From: Sulfuricella sp.
Lineage (GTDB): Bacteria; Pseudomonadota; Gammaproteobacteria; Burkholderiales; Sulfuricellaceae
NCBI GenBank assembly: GCA_019911785.1
Contig: JAIOJM010000077.1
Coordinates: 1-6,583 of the forward strand
DNA: 6,583 nt
Direction: 5' to 3'
Under the pieces are notes generated by a model that saw nothing but the letters and a program-made list of their open reading frames with translations, made no database searches and was not told where the DNA came from. Shown here piece by piece: positions 5,652-6,583 of this stretch. Both the position numbers and the translations under genes were made by a program. The number at the start of each line of letters is the position of its first letter. The first letter of the stretch is position 1.

Positions 5652-6098
5652 ATGAGCCTCATCACCAAAATTCTGCCGCCGGGCAACGTCCTCTGCGGCC
5701 TCGACACAGGCAGCAAGGCACAGCTATTCGAAGAAGCCGGCCGGCTGTTCGAAAACACCCTGCAGCTGCCGCGCAAGAAGGTAATCGACAGCCTCGCTGC
5801 GCGTGAAAAACTCGGCTCCACCGGACTCGGCTACGGGTTCGCCATCCCGCATGGCCGCATCAAGGGCCTGCGCGAAGCCACTGGCGCCTTCTTCAAGCTG
5901 AAATCACCGATTCCCTTCGATGCGCCCGACGGTCAGCCGGTCAGCATGTTGTTCATCCTGCTGGTGCCGGAACAGGCCACCGACCTGCACCTGCAAATCC
6001 TCGGCGAACTGGCGCAGATTTTCAGCAATCGCCAGCTGCGCGAGAAATTGCAGGCCAGCGACAACCCCGCAGAAATCCATCAATTACTGACTGCATAG
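5652..6098 (+). CDS. ptsN: PTS IIA-like nitrogen-regulatory protein (EIIA-Ntr, PtsN)
   Basis: Terminal phosphoacceptor of the nitrogen phosphotransferase system. It receives phosphate from HPr/NPr and acts by protein contacts rather than sugar uptake; in other bacteria the partners include potassium transport and sensor proteins. From ATG 5652 the product is 148 residues, a single EIIA type-2 (fructose/mannitol-like) domain. The phosphorylated histidine is H67 in GYGFAIPHGRIKG, equivalent to H73 in E. coli, and the later conserved stretch MLFILLVPEQATDLHLQILGELA is present. A TTG at 5631 would add seven residues (MICACFD) unlike the family N-terminus. ATG 5652 begins MSLITKILPPGNVL, as expected. 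No direct Shine-Dalgarno sequence precedes it; repeat DNA ends about 24 nt upstream, and a small upstream ORF stops one base before. hprK follows after 2 nt. Confidence 0.95.
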   Translation: MSLITKILPPGNVLCGLDTGSKAQLFEEAGRLFENTLQLPRKKVIDSLAAREKLGSTGLGYGFAIPHGRIKGLREATGAFFKLKSPIPFDAPDGQPVSMLFILLVPEQATDLHLQILGELAQIFSNRQLREKLQASDNPAEIHQLLTA

Positions 6099-6100
6099 CC

Positions 6101-6583
6101 ATGTCACAGATAAGCGTAAAACAGCTGTTCGACGAAACCCACGACAAACTGAGGCTCGTCTGGGTCGCCGGCATGAAGGGCGGAGCCCGCCAACTCACCG
6201 GCGAAATCGTGCAAAAGCCCACCCTGGCGCTGATCGGCCACCTTAATCTGGTTCATCCCAACCGGGTGCAGGTGCTCGGCTGCGCGGAAATGGACTACCT
6301 GCGCAGCCTGGACCAGCCTGCCCTGACGCAGGCCATCGGCAACCTGTTCTCCACCGAGCTTGCCGCCATCATCGTCGCCAACAACGAGCCGGTGCCGGAG
6401 GTGCTGCTAGATGCCGCCAACCGCACCCAGACGCCGCTGTTCACCTCGCCGCAACCCAGCCCCTACCTGATGAACGTGCTCAACCACTACCTCACCCAGG
6501 CACTGGCCGAGACCGTCTCCCTGCACGGCGTTTTTCTGGAAGTGCAAGGCATGGGCGTGCTGATCACGGGGGAAAGCGGCATC
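6101..6583 (+). CDS. hprK: HPr kinase/phosphorylase (HprK), N-terminal part, cut by the window end
   Basis: Phosphorylates and dephosphorylates HPr on its regulatory serine. In Betaproteobacteria it sits with ptsN and is thought to tune PTS phosphoryl flow rather than classical CcpA catabolite repression. The frame is open from ATG 6101 to the last base (161 codons) with no stop. The N-terminal HprK domain covers about residues 1-130, opening SQISVKQLFDETHDKLRLVW. The kinase domain begins at SLHGVFLEVQGMGVLITGESGI, with the conserved histidine at H142. The Walker A (P-loop) motif, normally GxSGxGKS, is interrupted after GESGI (157-161). The HprK signature loop and C-terminus lie outside the window, about half the usual 310-320 residues. 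The start follows ptsN by 2 nt with no Shine-Dalgarno sequence, which implies coupling. Confidence 0.95.
   Translation, partial: MSQISVKQLFDETHDKLRLVWVAGMKGGARQLTGEIVQKPTLALIGHLNLVHPNRVQVLGCAEMDYLRSLDQPALTQAIGNLFSTELAAIIVANNEPVPEVLLDAANRTQTPLFTSPQPSPYLMNVLNHYLTQALAETVSLHGVFLEVQGMGVLITGESGI

Noticed and set aside
5582..5821. 79-codon minus-strand ORF over the repeat and the ptsN start
   Set aside because: It is antisense to ptsN and starts in repeat DNA; there are no recognisable domains.
5631..6098. TTG 5631 as the ptsN start (155 residues)
   Set aside because: The extra residues MICACFD are unlike the family N-terminus. ATG 5652 gives the expected start MSLITKILPP.

Overview
The window is a conserved proteobacterial chromosomal locus carrying nine co-directional genes on the + strand: kdsD, kdsC, lptC, lptA, lptB, rpoN, hpf, ptsN and the first half of hprK. 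A bifunctional HPr kinase/phosphorylase directly after ptsN is typical of Betaproteobacteria; in E. coli rapZ occupies that place. Together with the high G+C content and the short form of HPF, this suggests a betaproteobacterium. The species cannot be named from this sequence.

Bases 4-3561 hold the lipopolysaccharide half. KdsD makes arabinose 5-phosphate and KdsC performs the last dephosphorylation of Kdo synthesis. LptC, LptA and LptB are the membrane anchor, periplasmic bridge and ATPase of the machine that carries finished LPS to the outer membrane. The genes are tightly packed: gaps of 3 and 31 nt, then a 20-nt lptC/lptA overlap, then a 64-nt lptA-lptB gap almost filled by a palindromic repeat. 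Bases 3612-6583 hold the regulatory half: sigma-54, the ribosome hibernation factor, the nitrogen-PTS EIIA protein and HPr kinase/phosphorylase.

The genes are ordinary core genes with intact catalytic motifs, and I see no previously undescribed multi-gene system. The unusual part is repeat DNA of two families. (1) A perfect 22-bp inverted pair resembling the REP/REPIN elements of pseudomonads (2771-2825) supplies the lptA stop codon and ends 13 nt before lptB. (2) A CCCTCTCCC-type hairpin repeat occurs inside the lptA signal-peptide coding region, where it is translated in frame, and again as an 84-bp tandem pair between hpf and ptsN. In that second place the repeat DNA forms an open frame that ends one base before the ptsN ATG and carries its own purine-rich ribosome-binding site. 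Translational coupling of ptsN is therefore possible.

The only non-coding stretch of notable size is 5402-5651 (250 nt), and the repeat block accounts for most of it. No tRNA, rRNA, CRISPR array, transposase or convincing intrinsic terminator was seen.
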